Source: Rubrobacteraceae bacterium (lineage in GTDB: Bacteria; Actinomycetota; Rubrobacteria; Rubrobacterales; Rubrobacteraceae). From it: 58,853 nt of DNA. Shown piece by piece: positions 52,682 through 58,853 of the stretch; position 1 is the stretch's first letter; each line of letters starts with the position of its first letter. Made by a program: the position numbers and the translations under genes. The stretch covers positions 83,312 through 142,164 of the forward strand of contig JAUJNO010000006.1 of NCBI GenBank assembly GCA_030448125.1. Direction: 5' to 3'. The notes beneath the pieces were generated by a model. That model was not told the origin of the DNA. It ran no database searches and saw only the letters and a program-made list of their open reading frames with translations.

Positions 52682-53803
52682 CTAAGAACCCTCTATCATA
52701 CCCTCGAACTCGGCGGCCTGAGCCTGGTGCGACGGGATGCCGCAGAACAGAGAGTCCGCCAGCGCCGTGTTAGGGCACCTCCGGCCGTTGGCGAGGACGG
52801 CCCGGCAGCGGTGCATCGCCGAGTCCTCCTCGAGCTCCCAGTCCTCTTCCAGCTCCTCGTCGTATTCCGTGGCCTGGCTCTCGGGCTTTATGTCTATCTT
52901 CCAGTCGGTAAGCTTCACCGCAAGCCGGGCGTTCTGGCCCTCGCGGCCGATGGCCAGCGAGAGCTGGTCGTCCGGCACGATGACCTCCGCCTGCTTCTCG
53001 TCGTCGTCCAGGTAGACCTCCCGAACACGCGCCGGCGAGAGCGCCTTGGCGATAAAGCGCGCCGGGTCCGGGTCCCACTGGATAATGTCTATCTTCTCGT
53101 TCCGAAGCTCGGAGACGACCGCGCGAACGCGGCTCCCCCGCGGCCCCACACAGGCGCCGACCGGGTCTATCCCCGACTCCTTCGACCACACCGCCACCTT
53201 CGAGCGCAGGCCCGCCTCGCGGGCCACGGCCTGTATCTCGACGAGGCCGTCGTAGATCTCCGGTACCTCCAGCTCGAAGAGGCCCTTCAAGAGGCCCTCG
53301 TGGCGGCGGCTGACCGTCATGCCCGGGCCCCGTCCGGGCTCCCGGATCTCCAGCAGATACACCTTGATCCGCTGCCCGTTCTCGTAGCGCTCGTTGGGGA
53401 CCTGCTCGCTCGCCGGCAAGAGCGCTTCGACCCTCCCCAGGTCCACGAGCGTCATCCGCCGGTGCGCCTGCTGGACGATGCCGGTCACGACGTCGCCCAT
53501 GCGCCCCCCGTACTCATCGAGGAGTTGCTCGTTGTGGATCTCGTTGAGGCGCTGGTAAAAGGTCTGGCGCATGACCTGGGCGGCGATACGGGTGAAGTCG
53601 TGGGGCGTTATGTCATCGCCGTCCTTCAACACCCGGAGGTCGCCCGTCTCCTGATCCAGGACCACCTCAGCCCCCTCGACCGCCCCCTCGCGGTTCTCGT
53701 AGGCCGCGAGCAGGGACTCCTCCAAAACGCCCTTGACCGTCTCGAAGGGGATGTTTTTGTCCACCTCGATCTCGTGCAGCGCCGATAGTAATGCGGTGTT
53801 CAT
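52682..53803 (-). CDS. nusA: Transcription factor NusA with a C-terminal Cys/His tail
   Basis: 373 residues. N-terminal polymerase-binding domain (LHEIEVDKNIPFETVKGVLEE), S1 domain (GDVVTGIVQQAHRRMTLVDLG), KH1 (GACVGPRGSRVRAVVSEL) and KH2 (LAIGREGQNARLAVKLT), then an acidic linker and an unusual end: HRCRAVLANGRRCPNTALAD followed by SLFCGIPSHQ. Three Cys and one or two His could bind zinc. ylxR, normally between nusA and infB, is absent. ATG 53803, four bases after rimP. Confidence 0.95.
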   Translation of the reverse strand: MNTALLSALHEIEVDKNIPFETVKGVLEESLLAAYENREGAVEGAEVVLDQETGDLRVLKDGDDITPHDFTRIAAQVMRQTFYQRLNEIHNEQLLDEYGGRMGDVVTGIVQQAHRRMTLVDLGRVEALLPASEQVPNERYENGQRIKVYLLEIREPGRGPGMTVSRRHEGLLKGLFELEVPEIYDGLVEIQAVAREAGLRSKVAVWSKESGIDPVGACVGPRGSRVRAVVSELRNEKIDIIQWDPDPARFIAKALSPARVREVYLDDDEKQAEVIVPDDQLSLAIGREGQNARLAVKLTDWKIDIKPESQATEYDEELEEDWELEEDSAMHRCRAVLANGRRCPNTALADSLFCGIPSHQAQAAEFEGMIEGS

Positions 53804-53807
53804 CTCG

Positions 53808-54308
53808 TTATATGTCCTCCTTGAGGTTCGCGTGTGCGACGGAGCCGAACGGCAACTCCACCTCCGCGTCCTCTGAGAGTTTTAGTAGAAAAGCCGTCTC
53901 GTTAGTCCGCTCTATGGTGCCGGTGAAGTTCCGCCGCCCCTCTATGGGCTCGGCGGTACGTACCTTCGCCTCGTGCCCGACATAGCGCTCGAAGTGCTCC
54001 GGCTTCGTAAGGGGGCGATCGATCCCCGGTGAAGAGACCTCGACGAGGCCGTCGTAGCCTTCCTCGTCGAGCAACGGAGAGACCCTGGAGATCACCCCGG
54101 AACAGAACTCGTGGTTCACGGGTCCGTCCTCCCGATCCACGAGCAGCGTGAGAAGAGGCCCGCCAGAGAAGCGGGCCTCCACGAGCTCCGCCCCCTCCGG
54201 GAGGGCGCTCTCTACAACCTCAGCCAGTCTGTCCAATCTTGCCGTTTTTACCGCTCCCCGTTTCGAGACGTTAAAAAAGCAACGGGTCCTCTGGACCCCT
54301 TGCTCCAT
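53808..54308 (-). CDS. rimP: Ribosome maturation factor RimP
   Basis: 166-residue 30S assembly factor. N-terminal RimP domain (LVEARFSGGPLLTLLVDRED, CSGVISRVSPLLDEE), family motif VEVSSPGIDRPLTKPEHFERYVG (seen in part as SSPGIDRPLTKPEHFERYVG) and a C-terminal SH3-like domain (FTGTIERTNETAFLLKL). First gene of the rimP-nusA-infB unit; ATG 54308 lies only 11 bases from the -10, so the leader is very short. The N-terminus has about 20 extra residues; a later start cannot be excluded. Confidence 0.9.
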   Translation of the reverse strand: MEQGVQRTRCFFNVSKRGAVKTARLDRLAEVVESALPEGAELVEARFSGGPLLTLLVDREDGPVNHEFCSGVISRVSPLLDEEGYDGLVEVSSPGIDRPLTKPEHFERYVGHEAKVRTAEPIEGRRNFTGTIERTNETAFLLKLSEDAEVELPFGSVAHANLKEDI

Positions 54309-54319
54309 ACAGCAAAATG

Positions 54320-54347
54320 ATTATAACGCAGAGTATCAGGGTTACAA
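54320..54347 (-). promoter_or_regulatory. Promoter of the rimP-nusA-infB operon
   Basis: Minus strand TTGTAA (54347-54342), 16-base spacer, TATAAT (54325-54320), preceded by a GCG. Transcription should begin a few bases before the rimP ATG. Confidence 0.7.
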
Positions 54348-54609
54348 GGCAACCCGACTCTCCCGTAGCGAGCCGAAACAGGTCTCCGAGAAAAGCGTGC
54401 GCCAGAGGCCGGAGGGTGAACGGCGCAGGGCAATGGGATACAACGAAACAAAGAAGCGCTCATAAGCGGGACAATGTCCCGATCGGTACCAGGACAAATT
54501 ACCCATATTCAGAGCCTTGATCGTGGGTCATGCTCTGAACAGTAGAACGCTGCCCTAGGAGGTACGGCATAGGAAGAAATTGACGATAGTGTAAGGAGCT
54601 TCTCAGGTC
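54348..54609 (+). other. Divergent intergenic region with two inverted repeats
   Basis: About 260 bases without a recognised gene. CGGGAC-AAT-GTCCCG (around 54468-54482) is a tight hairpin. TTCAGAGC (54508-54515) and GCTCTGAA (54532-54539) flank 16 bases and may be an operator or hairpin. Near the end, TTGACG and GTAAGGAG precede the gene at 54610. Confidence 0.4.
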
Positions 54610-54996
54610 GTGAGGAAAAGTACACAGAAGGGAGGAAACTGGGCACTCGTGAAAAGGACAACTTACTTGGCTACGGCGGCTCTCTTGGCCATGCTGATCC
54701 TGGCGCCGGCCGCTCTGGCTCAGGATACAAGACCAGGGGATGACGACCCGTTGTCACCCGAACAGAACGTGGTGGTGGTGCTCGAAGAAGACGCTCTAGA
54801 GCAGGCAGTCGGCAAACAGATCCCGGAGCAGATACCGGACGAACCGATAGACGAACCCGGCGGACCGGCGCCCAAGGGCGGTACGCTACCCAAGAGCGGT
54901 GGCGCGGTGACCACGCCGGCGCTTTTGTTGCCCGCCGCCGCGCTGCTCCTGGGCTCGGGCGTCCTGACCTACGCGGTGCTCAAGCGCCGCAGGTAG
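54610..54996 (+). CDS. Sortase-type cell-surface protein (LPKSGG signal)
   Basis: 128 residues. Signal peptide (VKRTTYLATAALLAMLILAP, then ALAQ), short acidic/Pro-rich mature part (residues about 38-95), then the sorting-like end LPKSGG, a hydrophobic helix PALLLPAAALLLGSGVLTYA and RRR tail. This is an LPxSG/LPxTG-like wall anchor; no sortase is in the window. Start GTG 54610 or GTG 54649 (preceded by GGAGG at 13 bases); the second gives a more usual signal peptide. Confidence 0.75.
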   Translation: MRKSTQKGGNWALVKRTTYLATAALLAMLILAPAALAQDTRPGDDDPLSPEQNVVVVLEEDALEQAVGKQIPEQIPDEPIDEPGGPAPKGGTLPKSGGAVTTPALLLPAAALLLGSGVLTYAVLKRRR

Positions 54997-55122
54997 ACAA
55001 CCAAGGGGAGACACGCCGGGAGCGACTCATCGCGGCCTGCACCGGATACCCCGGCTTCCGGCGAACGAACCTTATCGCGGTACGTAATTCGCCATGAAGG
55101 CGAAGAAAGGAGACAACAACCC

Positions 55123-55479
55123 ATGGTGAGACGCTTGGTTCTAGCTCTCACGGTAGTTGCGGTTATGGCGGGAGCCATGATAGGCGGTCCCTTAGCGATA
55201 GTAGGCGGTGTTCAGGTAGGAGGAGCCGAGTCTGCTAGTGCTCAACCCGGAGCGCCGACTTACTGTGGAGATTATCGGACGGCGTATTACGTATCCTCTG
55301 GAGGATACTGGTATGCCTGGGTGTTCAGATGGTGCCACAACCCCTCGATCCAGGGAGGCTGGTACATAGACTGGGTCAATTGGTACTGGGGTAGCTATAC
55401 TAATGGCCCTGGCAATTTCTTAGCTGGTCCTGGCTACACTCCAGGGTACCAGTATACCGTTAACGACATACAACAGTAG
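55123..55479 (+). CDS. Small secreted Tyr/Trp/Gly-rich protein, unrecognised
   Basis: 118 residues with a Sec signal (RRLVLALTVVAVMAGAMIGG, cleavage likely after SASA). The mature 75 residues are extremely aromatic: YYVSSGGYWYAWVFRWCHNP and WYIDWVNWYWGSYTNGPGN, with two Cys able to form a disulfide. ATG 55123 after AAAGGAG. Followed by a terminator. Base composition is less GC-rich than core genes. No family recognised; the composition suggests a surface or binding role. Confidence 0.7.
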   Translation: MVRRLVLALTVVAVMAGAMIGGPLAIVGGVQVGGAESASAQPGAPTYCGDYRTAYYVSSGGYWYAWVFRWCHNPSIQGGWYIDWVNWYWGSYTNGPGNFLAGPGYTPGYQYTVNDIQQ

Positions 55480-55546
55480 AGCAGGAAGCGAGTCATAGGA
55501 CTGTGGAGCAGGGCTAGCAGTCTATTCTCCTTCCGAGCATAAGAAA

Positions 55547-55570
55547 GGGCCGGGTTCAATAACCCGGCCC
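55547..55570. terminator. Strong bidirectional terminator
   Basis: GGGCCGGGTT (55547-55556), CAAT, AACCCGGCCC (55561-55570); flanked by AAGAAA on the left and TCTTCCTT on the right. It can serve the plus-strand gene at 55123 and the minus-strand ispG/toxin-antitoxin side. Confidence 0.85.
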
Positions 55571-55583
55571 TCTTCCTTGGCTG

Positions 55584-55690
55584 CTACTTCCAGCCGTCCT
55601 TCCCTATCTCCTCGAAGAGGGCGTCGAAGATCTCGCGCGGTGTACCTTGCGCAACGGGCGGCCCTTGGCGAAGATCACGCCGTTGTCGAC
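55584..55690 (-). pseudogene. Diverged duplicate of the ispG 3' end
   Basis: About 106 bases match the last part of ispG (56232-56338) at roughly 85% by hand alignment, including its stop. The translated remnant reads VIFAKGRPLRKVH, a frameshift, then FDALFEEIGKDGWK, compared with LIFAKGRPLKKVH...ALFEEIRKDGWK in the real gene. It lacks the rest of the gene. The toxin-antitoxin-like pair lies between the two copies. Confidence 0.8.
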
Positions 55691-55715
55691 ATCCTGTCCT
55701 ACTTGCTACTCGGCT

Positions 55716-55952
55716 CTAGGCCGGGCTTAAGAAGGATTCCCGACCCTCGGCTCGCTCGGGCACGTTGAGCGTGCCGTGGCGCTTCATCCATCCGTCGAAG
55801 GCGGCTAGCGCGATGAACTCCAGGCCCAAGGGGCGATCTTCGGCATCGAGGTCGGCGTAGACGCCCTCCTCAAGCTCTATAGTTCTCTCCACCCGCCCTT
55901 CATTTACCCTGATGTACAATGCATCGGCTTCGCTATCGAATTCGAACCTCAC
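55716..55952 (-). CDS. DUF2283-family protein (putative antitoxin)
   Basis: 78 residues with the family core FEFDSEADALYIRVNEGRVE, IELEEGVYADLDAEDRPLGL and LEFIALA. Small beta-rich proteins of this family are usually paired with DUF4258 toxins, as here (5 bases downstream of it). GTG start. Function by association only. Confidence 0.8.
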   Translation of the reverse strand: MRFEFDSEADALYIRVNEGRVERTIELEEGVYADLDAEDRPLGLEFIALAAFDGWMKRHGTLNVPERAEGRESFLSPA

Positions 55953-55956
55953 GAGC

Positions 55957-56199
55957 TTAACCTTCCTCCAGGTCTATGGCGCTGATAATCCTAGCATCGG
56001 TCCCGGCCTCCGGGGTGTCGACGTAGATGATCCTCAATAACCTCCCACTCTCAAAAACGTCCTCAGAAACGCGCTTGCCGTAGCTCGGATAGGTGAGATC
56101 TGGATCGTTTATCACGCGCAGGAGATCCGCCTCCGAGATGTTTCGTTCCCTCATACGTTGTCTCGCGTGGCGAGTGTAGCTCAGCCGCTCATACTTCAC
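55957..56199 (-). CDS. DUF4258-family protein (putative toxin)
   Basis: 80 residues: YTRHARQRMRERNISEADLL, VINDPDLTYPSYGKRV, LLRIIYVDTPEAGTDARIIS. The H-x2-R-x-R-M-x-R-x-I pattern is typical of DUF4258/BrnT-like toxins resembling RelE-fold RNases. ATG 56199, first gene of the pair, 33 bases from ispG. Activity not shown by sequence alone. Confidence 0.8.
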   Translation of the reverse strand: MKYERLSYTRHARQRMRERNISEADLLRVINDPDLTYPSYGKRVSEDVFESGRLLRIIYVDTPEAGTDARIISAIDLEEG

Positions 56200-56231
56200 G
56201 AGAAGAGCTATCAGTGGAAACCTGCAAATCG

Positions 56232-57305
56232 CTACTTCCAGCCATCCTTCCTTATCTCCTCGAAGAGGGCAGAGAAGATCTCGTCGCGATGAACCTTCTT
56301 TAACGGGCGGCCCTTGGCGAAGATGAGGCCATCGTCCTTACCGCCGGCGACGCCGTAGTCAGCATCCCTGGCCTCACCGGGGCCGTTGACGATGCAGCCC
56401 ATCACGGCGACCGTGAAGTGGTCCTCATAGTGCTTGAGCTTGTCTTCGACCTGCGCTGCCATCCCGATCACGTCGAAGCCTAGAGTGCGGGCGCAGCTCG
56501 GGCAGGCGATGACGTTGGGGCCGCGGTGGCGGAGGTTGAGGGCGGAGAGGATCTGGTACGCCACCGGTATCTCTTCGACCGGGTCTTCGGCGAGCGAGAT
56601 ACGAATGGTGTCCCCGATGCCGTACGGGAGGAGTTGGCCCAGAGCGGCGGCGCTCTTTATAGCTCCGGGGAGCTTGGTTCCAGCCTCGGTGACGCCGAGG
56701 TGCAACGGGGCGTCAGAGTGGCGGCGGAACTCCCTGTTCGCCTCGACCATCTCGGGGACGTGGCTCGCCTTGAGCGAGACCTTGAAGTTACTGAAGTCCA
56801 TCTCCTCGGCGATCTCGACCTTCTGGAGGGCGCTCGCGACCAGCGCCTCGGCCTTCGGCAGATCCCAGAACCGCTTCTCGACGGAGCCGGAGTTGACCCC
56901 GATGCGCATGGCGGCCCCAGTCTCCGCGCACTTCTCGATGACGGCGCGGTAGCGGTCGTCGCCGCCGATGTTGCCGGGGTTGATGCGTACGCACGCGGCG
57001 CCCGCGTCAGCCGCCCCGAGCGCCATCCGGTAGTCGAAGTGGATGTCGGCGATCAGCGGTACCGGGGTGCGCCAGAGGACCTCTTTGAAGCCCTTCAAGG
57101 CCCTGGAGCCATTGACGGAGACGCGCACGAGGTCGGCGCCGGCGGCGTTCAGGTCGTAGACCTGCTGCACGGTCGCCTCGACGTCGTGGGTCATTGTGTT
57201 GGTCATGGACTGGACGGCCACCTGGGCGCCGCCGCCGATCGGCACGCCGCCCACCACGATCTGGCGGCTGGTGATCGGGCGTTCCTGTACCGCTGCCTCT
57301 GTCAT
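56232..57305 (-). CDS. ispG: 4-hydroxy-3-methylbut-2-enyl diphosphate synthase
   Basis: Iron-sulfur enzyme of the MEP isoprenoid pathway. 357 residues: TIM-barrel part (VAVQSMTNTMTHDVEATVQQV, PLIADIHFDYRMALGA, RINPGNIG, IRIGVNSGS-like) and a C-terminal cluster domain with CPSCARTLGFD and GCIVNGPGEARDADYG (three Cys plus Glu). ATG 57305. Next to rseP and dxr, a usual order; dxr belongs to the same pathway. Confidence 0.95.
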   Translation of the reverse strand: MTEAAVQERPITSRQIVVGGVPIGGGAQVAVQSMTNTMTHDVEATVQQVYDLNAAGADLVRVSVNGSRALKGFKEVLWRTPVPLIADIHFDYRMALGAADAGAACVRINPGNIGGDDRYRAVIEKCAETGAAMRIGVNSGSVEKRFWDLPKAEALVASALQKVEIAEEMDFSNFKVSLKASHVPEMVEANREFRRHSDAPLHLGVTEAGTKLPGAIKSAAALGQLLPYGIGDTIRISLAEDPVEEIPVAYQILSALNLRHRGPNVIACPSCARTLGFDVIGMAAQVEDKLKHYEDHFTVAVMGCIVNGPGEARDADYGVAGGKDDGLIFAKGRPLKKVHRDEIFSALFEEIRKDGWK

Positions 57306-57321
57306 CTCACTCCTAAGACTT

Positions 57322-58401
57322 TTACGGCCCCTTCTCGGGTATAAAGGGCTGTCCGGTAAAGATTTTACTAAGGTCCGCGTAAGTTGCGAAGACGAAGAGC
57401 ATTAGTATTAGCGCGATACCGAAGGCGGCGATCTTGCCGACTGTCTCGGCGCTCACGGGCCTCCCCAAGACCTTCTCCGCCGCGATGAAGAACAGGTGCC
57501 CCCCGTCGAGCGGCAGGATGGGGAGCAGGTTGAACACCGCCAGGTTTATGCTGATCAAAGCCAGAAGCTGCGCGAAGCTCTGCGCGCCCTGCGAGGCAAT
57601 GTCGCTGCTTACCCCAACCACGCCTATCGGACTCGAGACGGAATCGTAGAAGCTGATCCCGCCAGTCACCAGCTGTCCCAAGAACCACCCAAAGAGCCCT
57701 ATTATCTCGACGGTCCTGAGAACCCCGAGCCAAAGCGCCTCCAGAGGACCGTAACTGGTGTACTCGACGACCGGACGAACCCCGACTATCGCCCTGCCCG
57801 GGTCTTGGGGATCCGCCGCGAGCTCCCCGGAGAACTCCCTCTGCTCCCCGCCGCGTAGAACAGCGAGCTCCACCTCATCGCCCGATTGTTGTCCCTCCAG
57901 GGCCGCCTGGAACTGGTTCCAAGACTCTATGTCCTCGCCGTTGACAGACGTTATCTGATCTCCTCCCCGCACGCCCGCCTCGGCGGCCATCGAGTCCGGG
58001 ATGACCTCTTCTATCTCCGTCGTAGCCTCCGTCGGCACGCCGACCATGAAGATGCCCGCCAGGATCAGGACGGCCGCCACCAGGTTCGCAAAAGGCCCGG
58101 CGAAGATGATGAGCGCTCGCCGCCAGGGGGGCTTCGCCGGGTAGGTGTCCGACCCTTGCTCGCCCGTCTCCTTCTCCACGCTCGCCACGCCCTCCATCCC
58201 GGCCATCTTCGCAAACCCGCCTAAAAGTATTATGCGGAAAGAATAGACGGTTTTGCCGAGCTTCTTTTTGAAGAGGGCGGGGCCGAAGCCGATCCCAAAC
58301 TCGGGGACGCGCACGCCCATGGCTTTGGCGACGAGCATGTGGCCCAGCTCGTGGATTACGATCAGGGCGATCAGGCCCAGGATGGCGATGAGGATCGTCA
58401 T
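57322..58401 (-). CDS. rseP: Site-2 metalloprotease RseP/RasP
   Basis: 359-residue intramembrane zinc protease releasing sigma regulators or clearing signal peptides. HELGH at residues about 18-22 in the first transmembrane helix, a PDZ domain (DSMAAEAGVRGGDQITSVNGEDI), second active-site motif NLLPILPLDGGHL in the third helix. ATG 58401 overlaps the dxr stop. Composition switches at 58227. Confidence 0.94.
   Translation of the reverse strand: MTILIAILGLIALIVIHELGHMLVAKAMGVRVPEFGIGFGPALFKKKLGKTVYSFRIILLGGFAKMAGMEGVASVEKETGEQGSDTYPAKPPWRRALIIFAGPFANLVAAVLILAGIFMVGVPTEATTEIEEVIPDSMAAEAGVRGGDQITSVNGEDIESWNQFQAALEGQQSGDEVELAVLRGGEQREFSGELAADPQDPGRAIVGVRPVVEYTSYGPLEALWLGVLRTVEIIGLFGWFLGQLVTGGISFYDSVSSPIGVVGVSSDIASQGAQSFAQLLALISINLAVFNLLPILPLDGGHLFFIAAEKVLGRPVSAETVGKIAAFGIALILMLFVFATYADLSKIFTGQPFIPEKGP
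58227..58236 (-). promoter_or_regulatory. CGCATAATAC motif, copy 5 (inside rseP)
   Basis: Plus strand GTATTATGCG; coding strand CGC-ATA-ATA-C (Arg-Ile-Ile in FRIILLGG). Left 58151-58210: 9 G, 32 C; right 58241-58300: 19 G, 14 C. Confidence 0.5.
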
Positions 58402-58853
58402 TGGTTGTCTCGCGCGGACCTGCTCACGACCTCGCTCGCCTCTTTCCGGGCCCAGCGATCTACGGCTACTATTGCTTCCATGCTCTCCATCGCACCGAAC
58501 TCCGGCACAGCTTCGAGGACCTCCTCCATGATGTCGGGTATACGCAGAAATTGTATCCCGCGGTCAAGGAAGGCCTGAACGGCGACCTCGTTCGCCGCGT
58601 TGAGCGCCACCGGGTACGCCCCGCCAGCCCGCCCGGCCCCCATGGCTAGCGGCAGGCAGCGGAACACGTCGTTCCGGGGCTCCTCGAAGGTCCAGGACGC
58701 GGCGCCGAAGGGGACCGGCTTCGCGCCGACGTCTACCCTGTCGGGGTAGAGGATGCCGTAGGAGATCGGGAGCCGCATGTCCGGGAGTGCCGCGTGCAGT
58801 ATCGCCGAGCCGTCCTCGAAGACGGCGCCGCCGTGTACCACCGACTGGCGATG
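58398..58853 (-). CDS. dxr: 1-deoxy-D-xylulose-5-phosphate reductoisomerase, C-terminal part
   Basis: Second step of the MEP pathway. The 151 visible residues begin at the window edge inside HRQSVVHGGAVFEDGSA, include LPISYGILYPDRV, the PLAMGAGRAGGAYPVALNAANEVAVQAFL block and a helical C-terminal domain. The 5' end lies beyond the window. The stop overlaps rseP by four bases. Confidence 0.93.
   Translation of the reverse strand, partial: HRQSVVHGGAVFEDGSAILHAALPDMRLPISYGILYPDRVDVGAKPVPFGAASWTFEEPRNDVFRCLPLAMGAGRAGGAYPVALNAANEVAVQAFLDRGIQFLRIPDIMEEVLEAVPEFGAMESMEAIVAVDRWARKEASEVVSRSARDNQ

Overview
The window reads as a piece of a high-GC actinobacterial chromosome, most likely class Rubrobacteria (Rubrobacter or a close relative). 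The basis is strong GC bias at third codon positions, very frequent TTG and GTG starts, ATGA/GTGA/TTGA gene overlaps, a RsiG-type c-di-GMP anti-sigma protein with a single binding motif, and the gene order itself. This is inference from sequence and synteny; no database search was possible. No rRNA, tRNA or CRISPR array was recognised, and no complete insertion sequence was found. LAYOUT, plus strand (1-26280): a shikimate cluster (aroC-aroK-aroB-aroQ), a broken GFA-family gene, efp-nusB-prenyl synthase-tlyA-nadK-recN, a decayed remnant, pyrG, two orphan ORFs, an alanine-dehydrogenase-like gene, scpA-scpB-rluB-aroA-cmk-plsC-der-pgsA, a large sugar-nucleotidyltransferase/phosphohexomutase fusion, then the signalling trio rsiG-garA-like FHA-ftsR, then apt and a XerD-like recombinase. 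Genes mostly abut or overlap, implying long operons for aromatic biosynthesis, chromosome segregation, ribosome/GTPase function and envelope lipid synthesis. ACCESSORY ZONE 1 (26281-29273): lower GC. It holds two secreted paralogues with a shared Cys-containing C-terminal module, a strong promoter, a possible tiny transcription unit ending in a hairpin plus T-run, unrecognised degraded ORFs, long inverted repeats and a small membrane protein. LAYOUT, minus strand (29274-54308, read from right to left): rimP-nusA-infB-ylxP-rbfA-nrnA-truB-ribF-rpsO-pnp-M16 protease-rnj-ftsK-rodZ, then recA-recX-rny-GHKL ATPase-miaB-miaA-hflX-ribD C-domain. This is a translation, RNA-decay and DNA-repair superoperon with internal promoters. 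ACCESSORY ZONE 2 (54348-56231): a sortase-type surface protein, an aromatic-rich secreted protein, a bidirectional terminator and a DUF4258/DUF2283 toxin-antitoxin-like pair. The pair lies between the functional ispG and a diverged second copy of its 3' end. The right edge is ispG-rseP-dxr (minus; dxr is cut by the window end). MOST UNUSUAL SIGNALS: (1) the exact 10-mer CGCATAATAC occurs five times (both orientations) with several near copies, and most copies sit where the plus strand switches sharply from C/A-rich to G/T-rich, including inside essential genes. This may be a bidirectional promoter or another undescribed chromosomal signal. (2) Several genes seem to lack ATG/GTG/TTG starts where family conservation or the Shine-Dalgarno site places the N-terminus (truB, ribD C-domain, rnj, ORF 11708). 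(3) GC-rich perfect hairpins lie in frame inside enzyme genes. (4) NusA carries a C-terminal Cys/His zinc-knuckle-like tail, and ylxR is missing. (5) The two secreted paralogues share a C-terminal PGGGCPKEFP module.
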